NCBI RefSeq assembly: GCF_014490665.1
Contig: NZ_CP061038.1
Coordinates: 4,610,501-4,674,500 of the forward strand
Origin: Sphingomonas alpina
GTDB taxonomy: Bacteria; Pseudomonadota; Alphaproteobacteria; Sphingomonadales; Sphingomonadaceae
Reading direction: 5' to 3'
DNA length: 64,000 nucleotides
This document shows positions 35,354-43,129 of the stretch, piece by piece (within the stretch, counting starts at the first letter, position 1; every line of letters starts with the position of its first letter). The notes below the pieces were generated by a model that saw only the letters and a list, made by a program, of their open reading frames with translations, ran no database searches and had not been told where the DNA came from. A program made the translations under genes and the position numbers.

Positions 35354-35986
35354 GATCCCCGCAACAACCCTGACCCACCTGCCGACGACCGGATTCCGCG
35401 CCCTTCGCGCCTAGTTCGTCGCGGATCGATGCCGCCCGCACCCCCGACCCCACTGGCCAATTGAACTTCGCGCCATTTTCGCAGGCGTCGAACTCGCTTT
35501 CAGTCGCGCGCGGCACGGCCCGGCGATTTTTCAAATCTCGACCCCGCCGAATGCGAGGGGCATGGGGAGCGAGCGCGCGGGCCGAAAGGGGGGACACCCC
35601 CCTCCCGCCGTCGCTGCCGATCGCGGCCCTGCCAGCTGGCCGAGCGCGTTGCGGGTCAGCGTCGTCAGATTGGCAATCAACCGACGACGCCCATTTTCAC
35701 CCATGATCGCAAGCACATAGCGAGTCCGTGCGACGACTGGCCGTGCGACGACGACGAGGAGAGGGCGCGGAAACGGCGGAAATCCGCCATTCCCGCGCCG
35801 CAGATCAGCAGAGCCGATCCGCCATGCCCAGGCGCGTTTCAGTGCCAACATCGAGCGCGCCCGGCCAAGAAAATTCCCCAGCTCCGCCGACCCGCGACCC
35901 CAACACACCCCTTGGGCGGCGAGGCACGCGTTTCCACCCCATATAAAATCAATCGGAGGATGACCGAGGCGAAGCATGGCCGCAGC

Positions 35987-36007
35987 AACTACCCTATATG
36001 GGTATTT
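35987..36007. promoter_or_regulatory. phage operator at the late leftward promoter
   Basis: AACTACCC-TATAT-GGGTATTT, one mismatch between arms. On the minus strand TTGCGG lies two bases before the operator half AAATACCC, so the operator fills the -35/-10 spacer of a promoter for the leftward late genes. The adjacent TTGCG-AAATACCC context is shared with 14716-14736. Confidence 0.65.
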
Positions 36008-36030
36008 CGCCGCAAGCCTCTCTTATCTCC

Positions 36031-36245
36031 GTTCTGAATGTTCCAAGCATAGAACAGAATAAGGCCGGAAATGCGTGCCGTTCCAGCCGTTCCACATGTT
36101 CTAACGCTTCGCGCCGCGCTCGCGTCTCGCGCTCGCGCGTGTGATCGCGCCGGGAAATGCCACAATCGCCAGAACAGCCGGAATGACCAACTAAGATTTT
36201 GAAAACACACGATTATGTGCGTTCTGATACCAGAACAGCCGGAAC
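36031..36245. repeat. GTTC-N5-GTTC direct-repeat cluster
   Basis: GTTC-N5-GTTC or its complement occurs at 36031-36043, 36080-36101 (three GTTC units nine bases apart), 36172-36184 (GAAC-AGCCG-GAAT) and 36233-36245 (GAAC-AGCCG-GAAC). The 15-mer CCAGAACAGCCGGAA is repeated exactly at 36169-36183 and 36230-36244. GTTCTG-ATAC-CAGAAC at 36221-36236 is also palindromic. Nine-base spacing places units on nearly the same helical face. Confidence 0.6.
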
Positions 36246-36415
36246 GCCCCCTAACCCGTTCGAACCGCCAAAAATCGGCCGAAATCCTGCTAGCTAGATA
36301 CGGGTCGGGGAGTGGTAAGGCGGGCGCGGGAAGAGCCGCCCGAGGGCGGCAAAAGGAAGCGGCTGCGCCGCTGAGTTATTTTGAAGATTGGCGGAAATGC
36401 GCCGATTTATCACTA

Positions 36416-36449
36416 TTGACAGCGTATAAACTCCCCATATAGGGTAGTT
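36416..36449 (+). promoter_or_regulatory. early rightward promoter with embedded operator
   Basis: Perfect -35 TTGACA (36416-36421), 16-base spacer, -10 TATAGG (36438-36443). The operator AACTCCCC-ATATA-GGGTAGTT (36429-36449) covers the -10, as at 45242-45276. Repressor binding here would shut off the early rightward genes starting at 36495. Confidence 0.75.
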
Positions 36450-36494
36450 GTGTTGACGGCGTTGACCGTCTCACCCGGCGAAAGGAAGCCGATA

Positions 36495-37082
36495 ATGCGT
36501 ATCCGTCACCAGCGAGACTTCTACATCCCGAAAGGCGCAATCTGTGTTCGCGACCGCGCCAGTTCGGCCGTGGCCTACATCTACACGTCGCGCCGCAAAC
36601 GCCCCGCAGCCGTCGTCTTCCAAGGCAAGGCGCAGAAACCGGCATGGGATTACAGCTTCCTCTCGGACGCTGATCGCACCAAACGGGTCGGGGGTTTCTT
36701 CAAGGCAATCCAGCGCATCGAGCAAGGGCGGGTTGCCAACCGCGCGGAACGCAAAGCGTGGCAGCACCCATACAAGCCGGGCGACGTGTTCAGCACCTGC
36801 TGGGGCTATGACCAGACCAACCGCGAATACTACGAATGCACCGAAGTACGCGGCAAGCATCTGATCGTGCGCCAGATCGCCAGCGGCTATGTCGAAACCC
36901 AATGGCTCGCCGGAAAAGCCGTGCCGATGCCCGGTCAATATGTCGGCGAAGCCACCCGCGTGCTGGCGCAGCAAAGCGGCTTCCGCGCGCCGAAGAACGG
37001 CCAATGGGCCAGCTTCGACAAACCCACGATCATTGCGGGCGTGCCCACGTACGACGCGCAGCACGTCAGTTCCTACGCCTGA
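36495..37082 (+). CDS. hypothetical early protein with WGYDQTN motif
   Basis: 195 residues, basic (MRIRHQRDFYIPKGAICVRD...). The segment YKPGDVFSTCWGYDQTNREYYECTEVRGKHLIVRQI is a recurring pattern in plasmid and phage proteins of unknown function, sometimes near antirestriction genes; this is recalled, not searched. AAGGAAG precedes the ATG. First gene of the early rightward operon under the 36416 promoter. Confidence 0.7.
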   Translation: MRIRHQRDFYIPKGAICVRDRASSAVAYIYTSRRKRPAAVVFQGKAQKPAWDYSFLSDADRTKRVGGFFKAIQRIEQGRVANRAERKAWQHPYKPGDVFSTCWGYDQTNREYYECTEVRGKHLIVRQIASGYVETQWLAGKAVPMPGQYVGEATRVLAQQSGFRAPKNGQWASFDKPTIIAGVPTYDAQHVSSYA

Positions 37083-37161
37083 CCCCACCCCCAGCGTGCC
37101 GGTGCGATCGGCGCGCTCAGGATGCGATCAGCATCACCCACGGCAAAAGGAGGCCGACCCA

Positions 37162-37323
37162 ATGACCCGATATTACATGAGCGACGGCGTGCAGGATCTA
37201 GACGTGCTGGTCGATGACGATGCGGACCTCGACGGCGAATTCGCCGCGATATGCCTCGACACCGGCCAGACGTTGAAAGTTAAAGGCTGGTTGATCGACC
37301 AGCTAGCGGAGATGCCGCTGTGA
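37162..37323 (+). CDS. small acidic early protein
   Basis: A 53-residue, strongly acidic product (MTRYYMSDGVQDLDVLVDDD..., ending IDQLAEMPL). A near-perfect AAAAGGAGG site lies before ATG 37162, and its stop overlaps the next GTG start, so translation is coupled. Acidic small early phage proteins often mimic DNA or inhibit host enzymes, but nothing here identifies a target. Confidence 0.75.
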   Translation: MTRYYMSDGVQDLDVLVDDDADLDGEFAAICLDTGQTLKVKGWLIDQLAEMPL

Positions 37324-37520
37324 GCGCGCGCACCCCCCAATTCGCAAACTGCCTGGCTGATGTTGCCGAGCAGCGTCCCGCCACCGATCGCGAGCGCCAG
37401 CTGATCGCGCTTCGCCTCGCCAGCCCGCACCGCGCGGCACAGGGGCATTTTCTCACCGATCAGGCCGACGCGGGCCACTTGCCGCTGTTCGCCGCCGCCA
37501 ATGAACCGAGGATGATCTGA
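37320..37520 (+). CDS. small hypothetical early protein
   Basis: 66 residues (MSARTPQFANCLADVAEQRP...). The GTG start at 37320 overlaps the previous stop (GTGA) and its end overlaps the next ATG. It is helical with no recognised motif. Identification rests on tight operon packing. Confidence 0.6.
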   Translation: MSARTPQFANCLADVAEQRPATDRERQLIALRLASPHRAAQGHFLTDQADAGHLPLFAAANEPRMI

Positions 37521-37882
37521 TGCGCCTCTATCGCACGAGCGCCGGCACATGGGCCGGTACGCAACCGGAAGCCGACGCCGCCGCCAAAGCCGAGGGATCG
37601 ACTTGGGGCAAGGTCGAGATGCCGGAAGGCAAAGCGGAGCGGATCGAATGGCTCAATGCGCTGTCCGGCCCGTCTGAACCGCAGTTCGCGGCACCCGCAC
37701 CGGCTCCCACGCCGCCGCCATCGCCAGCGCCGGACACCCAGCGCGCCATCCAACAGCACAACATCCGCGTCGAGGAAGAGATTGCCAACGCGGACTTCGC
37801 GACCGCGACCCGGCTTTCCCTGCATATCCTGTCGCGCCTCGGCGAGCATGTTCGTGCAAACGGGTCGGGGAAGCCGCTATGA
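37520..37882 (+). CDS. hypothetical early protein with Pro/Ala linker
   Basis: 120 residues: MRLYRTSAGTWAGTQPEADAAAK N-terminal domain, a Pro-rich linker (PAPAPTPPPSPAPD near residue 60), and a helical C-terminus (IRVEEEIANADFATATRLSLHILSRLGEHV). It resembles a two-domain adaptor, but I know no family. Overlaps both neighbours by one to four bases. Confidence 0.65.
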   Translation: MRLYRTSAGTWAGTQPEADAAAKAEGSTWGKVEMPEGKAERIEWLNALSGPSEPQFAAPAPAPTPPPSPAPDTQRAIQQHNIRVEEEIANADFATATRLSLHILSRLGEHVRANGSGKPL

Positions 37883-38265
37883 TCGCGGCACCGGGTCAAA
37901 AGAATGACTGCGGCGTATACACGCCCACAGAGACGCTGGCGCTGCCGCAACCCAACCGGAAAGGATGGCGCGGCTCGCCCTTGGCCGAAATTGATATCGT
38001 GCGAACGTCCGAAGGCTGGCGCGCTGTGCACGGCATTCAGTTCCTGACTGGCAGTTGCTGGGGCAGCTCATCGCCGCTTATGGATCGCGATACAGCCTTC
38101 AACTCGCGCGATGCCGCCATCGAACATCAAGTGGCGCGCCTTCGCGAGAGAGTTACGAAGTATGGCGAGCGCGAGCCCGGCGCCCTTCGCGATGTGCGCG
38201 CAATCCTTGCATGGCTCGATAATCTCCGGCCAGTGCAAGCCGATCTGTTCGCGGCGCTCGCATGA
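37879..38265 (+). CDS. hypothetical early protein
   Basis: 128 residues. The middle has EIDIVRTSEGWRAVHGIQFLTGSCWGSSSPL, a beta-like stretch, then a charged helix (AAIEHQVARLRERVTKYG). It overlaps the upstream stop and the methylase start. No catalytic motif or homology is recognised; early-operon position suggests expression soon after induction. Confidence 0.6.
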   Translation: MIAAPGQKNDCGVYTPTETLALPQPNRKGWRGSPLAEIDIVRTSEGWRAVHGIQFLTGSCWGSSSPLMDRDTAFNSRDAAIEHQVARLRERVTKYGEREPGALRDVRAILAWLDNLRPVQADLFAALA

Positions 38266-38912
38266 AGCACTGGAACCCCCGCCAGCCGGACCTCTTCGTC
38301 CAGGCGAAGCGCGTGCTGATCGCGTGCGAATTCTCCGGCATCGTCCGCAACGCCTTCCTCGATCGCGGCCACGACGCCTGGTCGTGCGACCTGTTGCCCA
38401 GCGAGGACGGCAGCAATCGCCACATCCGGGGCGACGCGCGCGATTACCTGCATGAGGGCTGGGACTTGCTGATGGTCGCGCACCCGCCCTGCACGCGGCT
38501 CTGCAACAGCGGCGTGCGCTGGCTGACCACGCCGCCACCCGGCCGGACGCTGGAAGCGATGTGGCGCGAGCTGGACGAAGCCGCCGCCCTGTTCGCCGAT
38601 TTCTGGCACGCGCCAATCGAGCGCGTCGCAATCGAAAATCCGGTGATGCACCGCCACGCCAAGGAACGGATCACCGGCTATCAGGATTTCGCCCAATCGA
38701 TCCAGCCGTGGCAGTTCGGCCACCCTGAGACGAAGCGCACCTGTCTCTGGCTTCGCGGCTTAGACCCGCTTGTCCCGACGAAGATCGTTGCGGGACGCGA
38801 GGCGCGCGTGCACAGGATGCCGGGCGGACGCAATCAGGCGCGCGAGCGCTCCCGCTTCTTCCCCGGCGTGGCCGATGCCATGGCCGAACAATGGGGAGGG
38901 CGCGCGGCATGA
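38262..38912 (+). CDS. cytosine-C5 methyltransferase-like protein
   Basis: 216 residues with the short phage type of DNA cytosine methylase: RVLIACEFSGIVRNAFLDRGH (motif I and II region, SAM-binding FSG), HPPCTRLCNSGVRWL with the catalytic Cys near 77 (motif IV), and RVAIENPVMH (motif VI, Glu near 125). There is no room for a target-recognition domain, so it may modify free nucleotides, act non-specifically, or be degenerate. It lies in the early operon. Confidence 0.8.
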   Translation: MKHWNPRQPDLFVQAKRVLIACEFSGIVRNAFLDRGHDAWSCDLLPSEDGSNRHIRGDARDYLHEGWDLLMVAHPPCTRLCNSGVRWLTTPPPGRTLEAMWRELDEAAALFADFWHAPIERVAIENPVMHRHAKERITGYQDFAQSIQPWQFGHPETKRTCLWLRGLDPLVPTKIVAGREARVHRMPGGRNQARERSRFFPGVADAMAEQWGGRAA

Positions 38913-39322
38913 CCCGCCCCGCCAAGGCCTCAGTACACGCCCCGGCTCAGATGCCCCGCCAGCGATCGACAGGGCAAAACGGCCAGCGTGGCTTAGTCAT
39001 GCCGCCGCCCCTATGCCCTGAATGCTTACAGCCATTCGTGCGGACTCAGCCCACGCAGCTATTCTGCACGCCCGAACATCGCAAGGATTGGAACAACCGC
39101 GCCGCCGTGCGCGCCCGCGTTCTGATGCCCTTCGCCATGGTCGCGCGCCTCACGCGCAACGGCACGCGGGGCGACAAGGCGACCGGCCGACAGGCAACCC
39201 AGCACCACAACACGCTGTTGCGGCGCTGGACGGACGAAGACAAGGCCGAAGGCCGCATGCCATGGGTGGAATATCTGCAGCGCCGCTACGCGGCCGGGTT
39301 CGATCCGCTCGATCGCGGCTAA
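38909..39322 (+). CDS. zinc-finger-like hypothetical protein
   Basis: 137 residues. LCPECLQPF and LFCTPEHRKDWNN form a C-x2-C ... C-x4-H-like zinc site near residues 35-58, followed by a helical basic region (RNGTRGDKATGRQATQHHNTLLRRW). ATG at 38909 overlaps the methylase stop. Similar proteins occur in alphaproteobacterial phages; the role is unknown. Confidence 0.6.
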   Translation: MTRPAKASVHAPAQMPRQRSTGQNGQRGLVMPPPLCPECLQPFVRTQPTQLFCTPEHRKDWNNRAAVRARVLMPFAMVARLTRNGTRGDKATGRQATQHHNTLLRRWTDEDKAEGRMPWVEYLQRRYAAGFDPLDRG

Positions 39323-39372
39323 ATTCACATCGCCTATTGCCCGAATCGTTCCCGATGCGTTCTACTGGCGCG

Positions 39373-39684
39373 ATGCGGTTCGAAACCCTCAAACAGATTG
39401 ACGATGCCGGGCACGACCTGCGCCTATGGTGCTTCAAATGCGCGCGCGGATCGACGCTCGATGCGATCATCTGGGTTCACTTCACCGAACGCGGCTGGGC
39501 GCTCGATCTGGAATCCGCCCGCGCAAGGTTCCCCTGCAGGCAATGCAAATCCGTGGATCACGTCGCGCTCTTCCCCGCGCGCCGCGCAGCGGCCCCTGCG
39601 GAGAAGTCATGGGCGCATCAGGTCGAGCGCGCCTTTCACGATGCCCGCAAGCGCAAGAAGATGCGCCGCCTGCGCTACGACTAG
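39373..39684 (+). CDS. small zinc-ribbon-like early protein
   Basis: 103 residues: LRLWCFKCARGSTLDAIIW and FPCRQCKSVDHVALFPA form two CxxC pairs, followed by a basic C-terminus (RKRKKMRRLRYD). Zinc ribbon plus basic tail suggests nucleic-acid binding. No strong ribosome-binding site is seen; ATG 39355 is an alternative start. Its end overlaps the stop of the convergent gene by three bases. Confidence 0.55.
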   Translation: MRFETLKQIDDAGHDLRLWCFKCARGSTLDAIIWVHFTERGWALDLESARARFPCRQCKSVDHVALFPARRAAAPAEKSWAHQVERAFHDARKRKKMRRLRYD

Positions 39685-40334
39685 AACAGATCGCCACCCA
39701 CGATCACCGGCCCGTCGCGCGTCAGCAGGCCGAAAAGTTCGGTCGTGTCGATCCGGTCCCAGATCAGCCACACGCAATCCATCGTCGGATTACCGGCCCC
39801 GGTGAAGTCCAGCCGCCACGTGATGTCCCAGCGCCGCGTGGGCTTCATCCCCGCGCGCCATAGCGTCGCGCCCTCGCCGCAATTCAGCCAGGTCGTTTTG
39901 AACAGCAGCGCCAGATAGTCCAGCTCGAGCGCTTGCCACAGGTGCGCGACCATCGGCCGCGCCACGGCAAAGGGCAGGTTGCTGATTGCGCGCCGTGCAG
40001 GCGCGACCTTGACCGTCATCAGATCCTGCGCGGCCACATCGTTCGCCGGATCCGCGACGATATCGGTTGCGATCGAGGACAAGCCGAATTCCTCCGCCGC
40101 CACGCGTGCTATGGCACCGCCCCGGCCGCACGGCTCCCAGAACGCGGGCGATGGCGTCTCACGGTCCGGCCAGCGCGGCAATTCGGCAATCAGCAGCGCG
40201 CGGGTCGCCTCGGCCGGCGTCGGGTAATAGTCCAGCGGCCGGCGCTTCGCTTTGTCGCCACCACCCGCCATCTGGGCGCCAAGCCCTTTCGGCGCGTCGA
40301 TCGCCAGCATCGGTTCGAACAGGTCGACCGTCAC
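39681..40334 (-). CDS. methyltransferase-like protein with altered motif IV
   Basis: 217 residues. DYYPTPAEATRALL, FWEPCGRGGAIARVAAEEFG (SAM-binding loop), ATDI and AISNLPFAVARPMV follow the layout of N6-adenine methylases, but the usual (D/N)PP(F/Y) is NLPF (about residues 119-122), so activity is doubtful. The C-terminal part contains WLIWDR. Last gene of the leftward replication operon. Confidence 0.7.
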   Translation of the reverse strand: MTVDLFEPMLAIDAPKGLGAQMAGGGDKAKRRPLDYYPTPAEATRALLIAELPRWPDRETPSPAFWEPCGRGGAIARVAAEEFGLSSIATDIVADPANDVAAQDLMTVKVAPARRAISNLPFAVARPMVAHLWQALELDYLALLFKTTWLNCGEGATLWRAGMKPTRRWDITWRLDFTGAGNPTMDCVWLIWDRIDTTELFGLLTRDGPVIVGGDLF

Positions 40335-40579
40335 GCCAGCTTCGCCATGCCCTTGGCCAGCGCACCCAGGGCATGAAAGCTGTTGGTCTGGCCCCAGCCA
40401 TAGATCTCGATATTGCCGGTCTCCGACACCGCTACTGCGATCATCGACACCGTGCGGTCATCTTGCTCGGTTTCGGCCTCGATCGAATCCGCCGCGCGCC
40501 GCAGCGACCCGATAACATCGGCCGCCATGGCCTTGTCGTACAGCGGCACCACGGTCAGCTTGGGTGGATTCTCCGCCAT
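40331..40579 (-). CDS. small hypothetical phage protein
   Basis: 82 residues: MAENPPKLTVVPLYDKAMAADVIGSLRRAADSIEAET, then MIAVAVSETGNIEIYGWGQTNSFHALG. Mixed alpha/beta, with the WGQTN-S-FHALG ending typical of small phage proteins of unknown role near replication genes. It overlaps the methylase-like gene by four bases. Confidence 0.6.
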   Translation of the reverse strand: MAENPPKLTVVPLYDKAMAADVIGSLRRAADSIEAETEQDDRTVSMIAVAVSETGNIEIYGWGQTNSFHALGALAKGMAKLA

Positions 40580-40582
40580 CGT

Positions 40583-40828
40583 TTAATCCGGCCGCGGGCC
40601 ACGCGCGAATGACACCGGCTGGCCATTGAGCGTGCAGATGGTCGCCGCAGCGATGTCGTTCCGCGTCTTGCTGCAGATCCATACGCCGTCCCACCCCGTC
40701 ACGATGGCCCAGCGCTTCGTGCCCGGACACGACGTAAAGGTTATCCTGTCGCCGACCTTTAGGGTTCGCTTGGCGTTCTCGGTTGCCAGCCGGTGCCATT
40801 CCCGCCGTTCGTTGCTGATACCCGCCAT
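40583..40828 (-). CDS. small hypothetical phage protein, SH3-like
   Basis: 81 residues. After a charged helix (MAGISNERREWHRLATENAKR), a beta-rich part reads KVGDRITFTSCPGTKRWAIVTGWDGVWICSKT, which looks like an SH3-like barrel. ATG at 40828 shares its first base with the stop of the next gene upstream (TGATG). Confidence 0.6.
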   Translation of the reverse strand: MAGISNERREWHRLATENAKRTLKVGDRITFTSCPGTKRWAIVTGWDGVWICSKTRNDIAAATICTLNGQPVSFARGPRPD

Positions 40829-40995
40829 CACGTCACCTTTCTCACGGCGAAGCGCGACACGATGAACCGCGCCCCGTCCTCGAATTCGATTTCGCAGCTG
40901 TTCATCGTCCCGCGTGCGCGGATGCGGCATCGCGTACCCTTGCGGTCGGGCAGCGTCTTCCGCCACCGCCACACCCGGTCGAACGCCGCGCTCAC
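40828..40995 (-). CDS. very small phage protein (55 residues)
   Basis: GTG start at 40995 overlaps the helicase stop (GTGA); stop overlaps the next ATG (TGATG). The product, MSAAFDRVWRWRKTLPDRKG..., is basic and beta-like (RIRARGTMNSCEIEFEDGARFIV). Nested overlaps at both ends strongly suggest a real, translationally coupled gene. It resembles small basic proteins found beside phage replication genes. Confidence 0.65.
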   Translation of the reverse strand: MSAAFDRVWRWRKTLPDRKGTRCRIRARGTMNSCEIEFEDGARFIVSRFAVRKVT

Positions 40996-42836
40996 TCTTC
41001 GTCATCCCGCAGCGCCTTCAGCGGTATCGCAATGGCATTGTCGGCATTCATGCCCGAGAAGCGCATTTTTAGGCCCCTGCGGACGCCATCGACCTTGCCC
41101 AGCGATTGCAGATAAGCCCCGTTCGCCCATTCCTTGCCCCGGAACAGCGTCGCTAGCGGCTCGCAGGTCTGATAGGCTACCGCCAGATAACCGTTGACCC
41201 AATCGTTCGGGACCGGCTCGCCATCCAGCTTCGGTTCGTCCCGCTTGAGCAGCACGAGGCGCAAGCCATACTGCTTCAATCGCTCGCGCGCGGTGTGGTT
41301 GATACCGCCCTCGATCGGGTCGGCCAGCGCCATCGCCCGCTTGATCCACTGCCCGACCGTCTCCGCGCTCGCGCCATGCGCACCGGGGATCAGGCACCCC
41401 ATCAAATGGGCGATGCACCGTTCGACATCTGATCGGGCCTCGCTCTTGCCGCGCTGGATCATCGGCAGGATCGCGCGCACCCACACCTTTTCCCTGCCAT
41501 GTTCCTCGTTAAGCTCGCTCTCCTGACTGGGCGCGCGATCGTAAAGCAGGCAATCGGCACAGGCGAGCAGCGTGCCGTAAGTGTCCTGCCAGCGCCCTTC
41601 TAGACCATGGCTCCATATCTCGCGCTTGTAATCGGCCAGCGTCCGGCTGAACCGGGGCCATTGCTCGATCATGCGCCGATGCATCCGCCGCCCAATGTCG
41701 CGCCATTCCAACAGGTCCGGCGCGACATATTCCTTTTTCGTCAACGGCACCTGACGCATTTCGAGAATGGCGACGCGGTTGCGTTCCTCGCCTTTAGCCA
41801 GGCTGTGCAGCACGGACGAAAACAGGAAACAGCTCTGCGCCGTGAATTCCTGACCTTTGTGATCGGCGCCGCCGCGAATGATCTTCGCGCCCGATGACGC
41901 TTTCTTGGCGAGGTTGATGATCGCCTTTTGCTTTTCCGGGTTATCGTCCGCCTCGGCTTCATCGATCATCACCGGCAAGGTATCGTCGCCGAGGATTTGG
42001 CGCACTGCGGCCTCGCTCGCGTCCTCGACGTGCAGGCACCAATTGCCCAGCAAGGCACGGATGAGCGCCTGCAGGCTGGATTTGCCCGCCGAAGTCGGCC
42101 CAGCCAGCCACACATGCGAACGCCAGGACAGCGCCCCGCAAAAGAACATCTGACCGACCATGCCGAGCAGCAGCAAGGGCGCGGAATCCGGCTCGACCCA
42201 GAACCAATCGCCGAACAGCTCACGCAGCCGCTGCGCGTCCTCGGTCGCGCTCGGCTCCGACGCGGGCGGTACCAGCGCCGGCAGCGCCGGGAAAAAACTG
42301 TCATCGATCTCACCCGGCCGATGCTCGGCCAGCTTACCGCGCTGCCCCTTGGCGTCCGGCTGACCCGCGATCAGCACCGATCGGCCCATGTGCAGCACCA
42401 GCTGCTGATCGTCGCCAACGGCGCGATGCGCGCCCCGGCCGAACACGCGGCCCTGCGGGTTGAAGATGTTCTTGCGCTGGCATGCCGTCACCAGCGCGGT
42501 CTGCACTTCCGCCTGATCGAACTTCGTGGCGGGCGCGCCGTTCTTCGCTTGATCCTTGGTCAGCTGCGGGAAATGCTTGATCAACCAGGAGTCGCCGCCG
42601 AACAGCAGCAGCAGGTCGCCCTTCCGGCAATCCGTCGCCAGCGCGATCAGCTGATTGGCGGCATCCAGTACCCATAGCTTGAGGCCCTGAATGCCCAGCG
42701 GCGTCACCGGACACCCGAACGGCATCACGCTGCGATCGAACCCATCGCCCGCAAATTCTTCCTGCACCATGTCGGGCGCGCGCAACGGCTTGCGCGCCTT
42801 GTCCCGGATGCCTTCGATACTCCCCCCGCCAGACAT
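40992..42836 (-). CDS. replicative helicase, SF3/D5-like
   Basis: 614 residues. Walker A is GPTSAGKSS at about 246-254, Walker B is LPVMIDEAEADD near 286, and sensor-like motifs follow (SCFLFSSVLHS, RNRVAILEMRQVPL). An N-terminal 200-residue region may be a degenerate primase or DNA-binding domain. The layout fits phage replicative helicases of the D5/P4 type. It pairs with the upstream primase gene and probably unwinds the prophage origin. Confidence 0.82.
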   Translation of the reverse strand: MSGGGSIEGIRDKARKPLRAPDMVQEEFAGDGFDRSVMPFGCPVTPLGIQGLKLWVLDAANQLIALATDCRKGDLLLLFGGDSWLIKHFPQLTKDQAKNGAPATKFDQAEVQTALVTACQRKNIFNPQGRVFGRGAHRAVGDDQQLVLHMGRSVLIAGQPDAKGQRGKLAEHRPGEIDDSFFPALPALVPPASEPSATEDAQRLRELFGDWFWVEPDSAPLLLLGMVGQMFFCGALSWRSHVWLAGPTSAGKSSLQALIRALLGNWCLHVEDASEAAVRQILGDDTLPVMIDEAEADDNPEKQKAIINLAKKASSGAKIIRGGADHKGQEFTAQSCFLFSSVLHSLAKGEERNRVAILEMRQVPLTKKEYVAPDLLEWRDIGRRMHRRMIEQWPRFSRTLADYKREIWSHGLEGRWQDTYGTLLACADCLLYDRAPSQESELNEEHGREKVWVRAILPMIQRGKSEARSDVERCIAHLMGCLIPGAHGASAETVGQWIKRAMALADPIEGGINHTARERLKQYGLRLVLLKRDEPKLDGEPVPNDWVNGYLAVAYQTCEPLATLFRGKEWANGAYLQSLGKVDGVRRGLKMRFSGMNADNAIAIPLKALRDDEE

Positions 42837-43129
42837 TACGGATACCCTTCGCTATCTCGCTCGATTTCGGCGAGGTCGCGAGGCCGCAACTTTGGGCATC
42901 CAGATGGAAAGTGCTCCGCATATTGGTGACGAAGCCAGACCGAGAAATCGCCTTCGTAGATCATCCCCGAACTTTGATATTTTTCCCCAATCTCGATCGG
43001 AGCCTTGCACACCTCGCAAGTTTTGCCCGCCTTATGCGCGACATGGGTGCGCTCCCAGAGCGGCGTGACCTCGGGCGCATCGGCAACAATTCGGTCCCAA
43101 CCGTAAGACGGGCAGCCCAGACTGCTCAT
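42836..43129 (-). CDS. small zinc-binding hypothetical protein
   Basis: 97 residues with one CxxC (KTCEVCKAPIEIGEKYQ) and later H and C residues (HQYAEHFPSGCPKL), a likely zinc knuckle. It lies between primase and helicase with one- and four-base overlaps, so it is part of the replication unit. The exact role is unknown. Confidence 0.6.
   Translation of the reverse strand: MSSLGCPSYGWDRIVADAPEVTPLWERTHVAHKAGKTCEVCKAPIEIGEKYQSSGMIYEGDFSVWLRHQYAEHFPSGCPKLRPRDLAEIERDSEGYP

Larger units (their letters stand above)
35354..36494. other. 1.1-kb intergenic control region
   Basis: No gene is supported on either strand; frames of 81-148 codons are present but lack ribosome-binding sites and overlap each other. 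The region holds a late-strand operator (35987-36007), an early-strand promoter/operator (36416-36449), repeated GTTC-N5-GTTC motifs (36031-36245), a G6-ACA-C6 hairpin at 35588-35602 and many CG-rich tracts. It separates divergent late and early transcription, and could also hold the packaging or replication site. Confidence 0.7.

Noticed and set aside
35292..35597. 101-codon leftward frame overlapping the 169-residue gene
   Set aside because: The overlap (over 60 bases) is unlike the 1-11 base overlaps of this operon, and there is no motif or ribosome site.
35531..35977. 148-codon leftward frame next to the late operator
   Set aside because: No ribosome-binding site, overlap with another frame, and composition typical of a random GC-rich open frame.
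36215..36442. 75-codon rightward frame before the early promoter
   Set aside because: It lies upstream of the promoter, lacks a ribosome site and is filled with repeat sequence.
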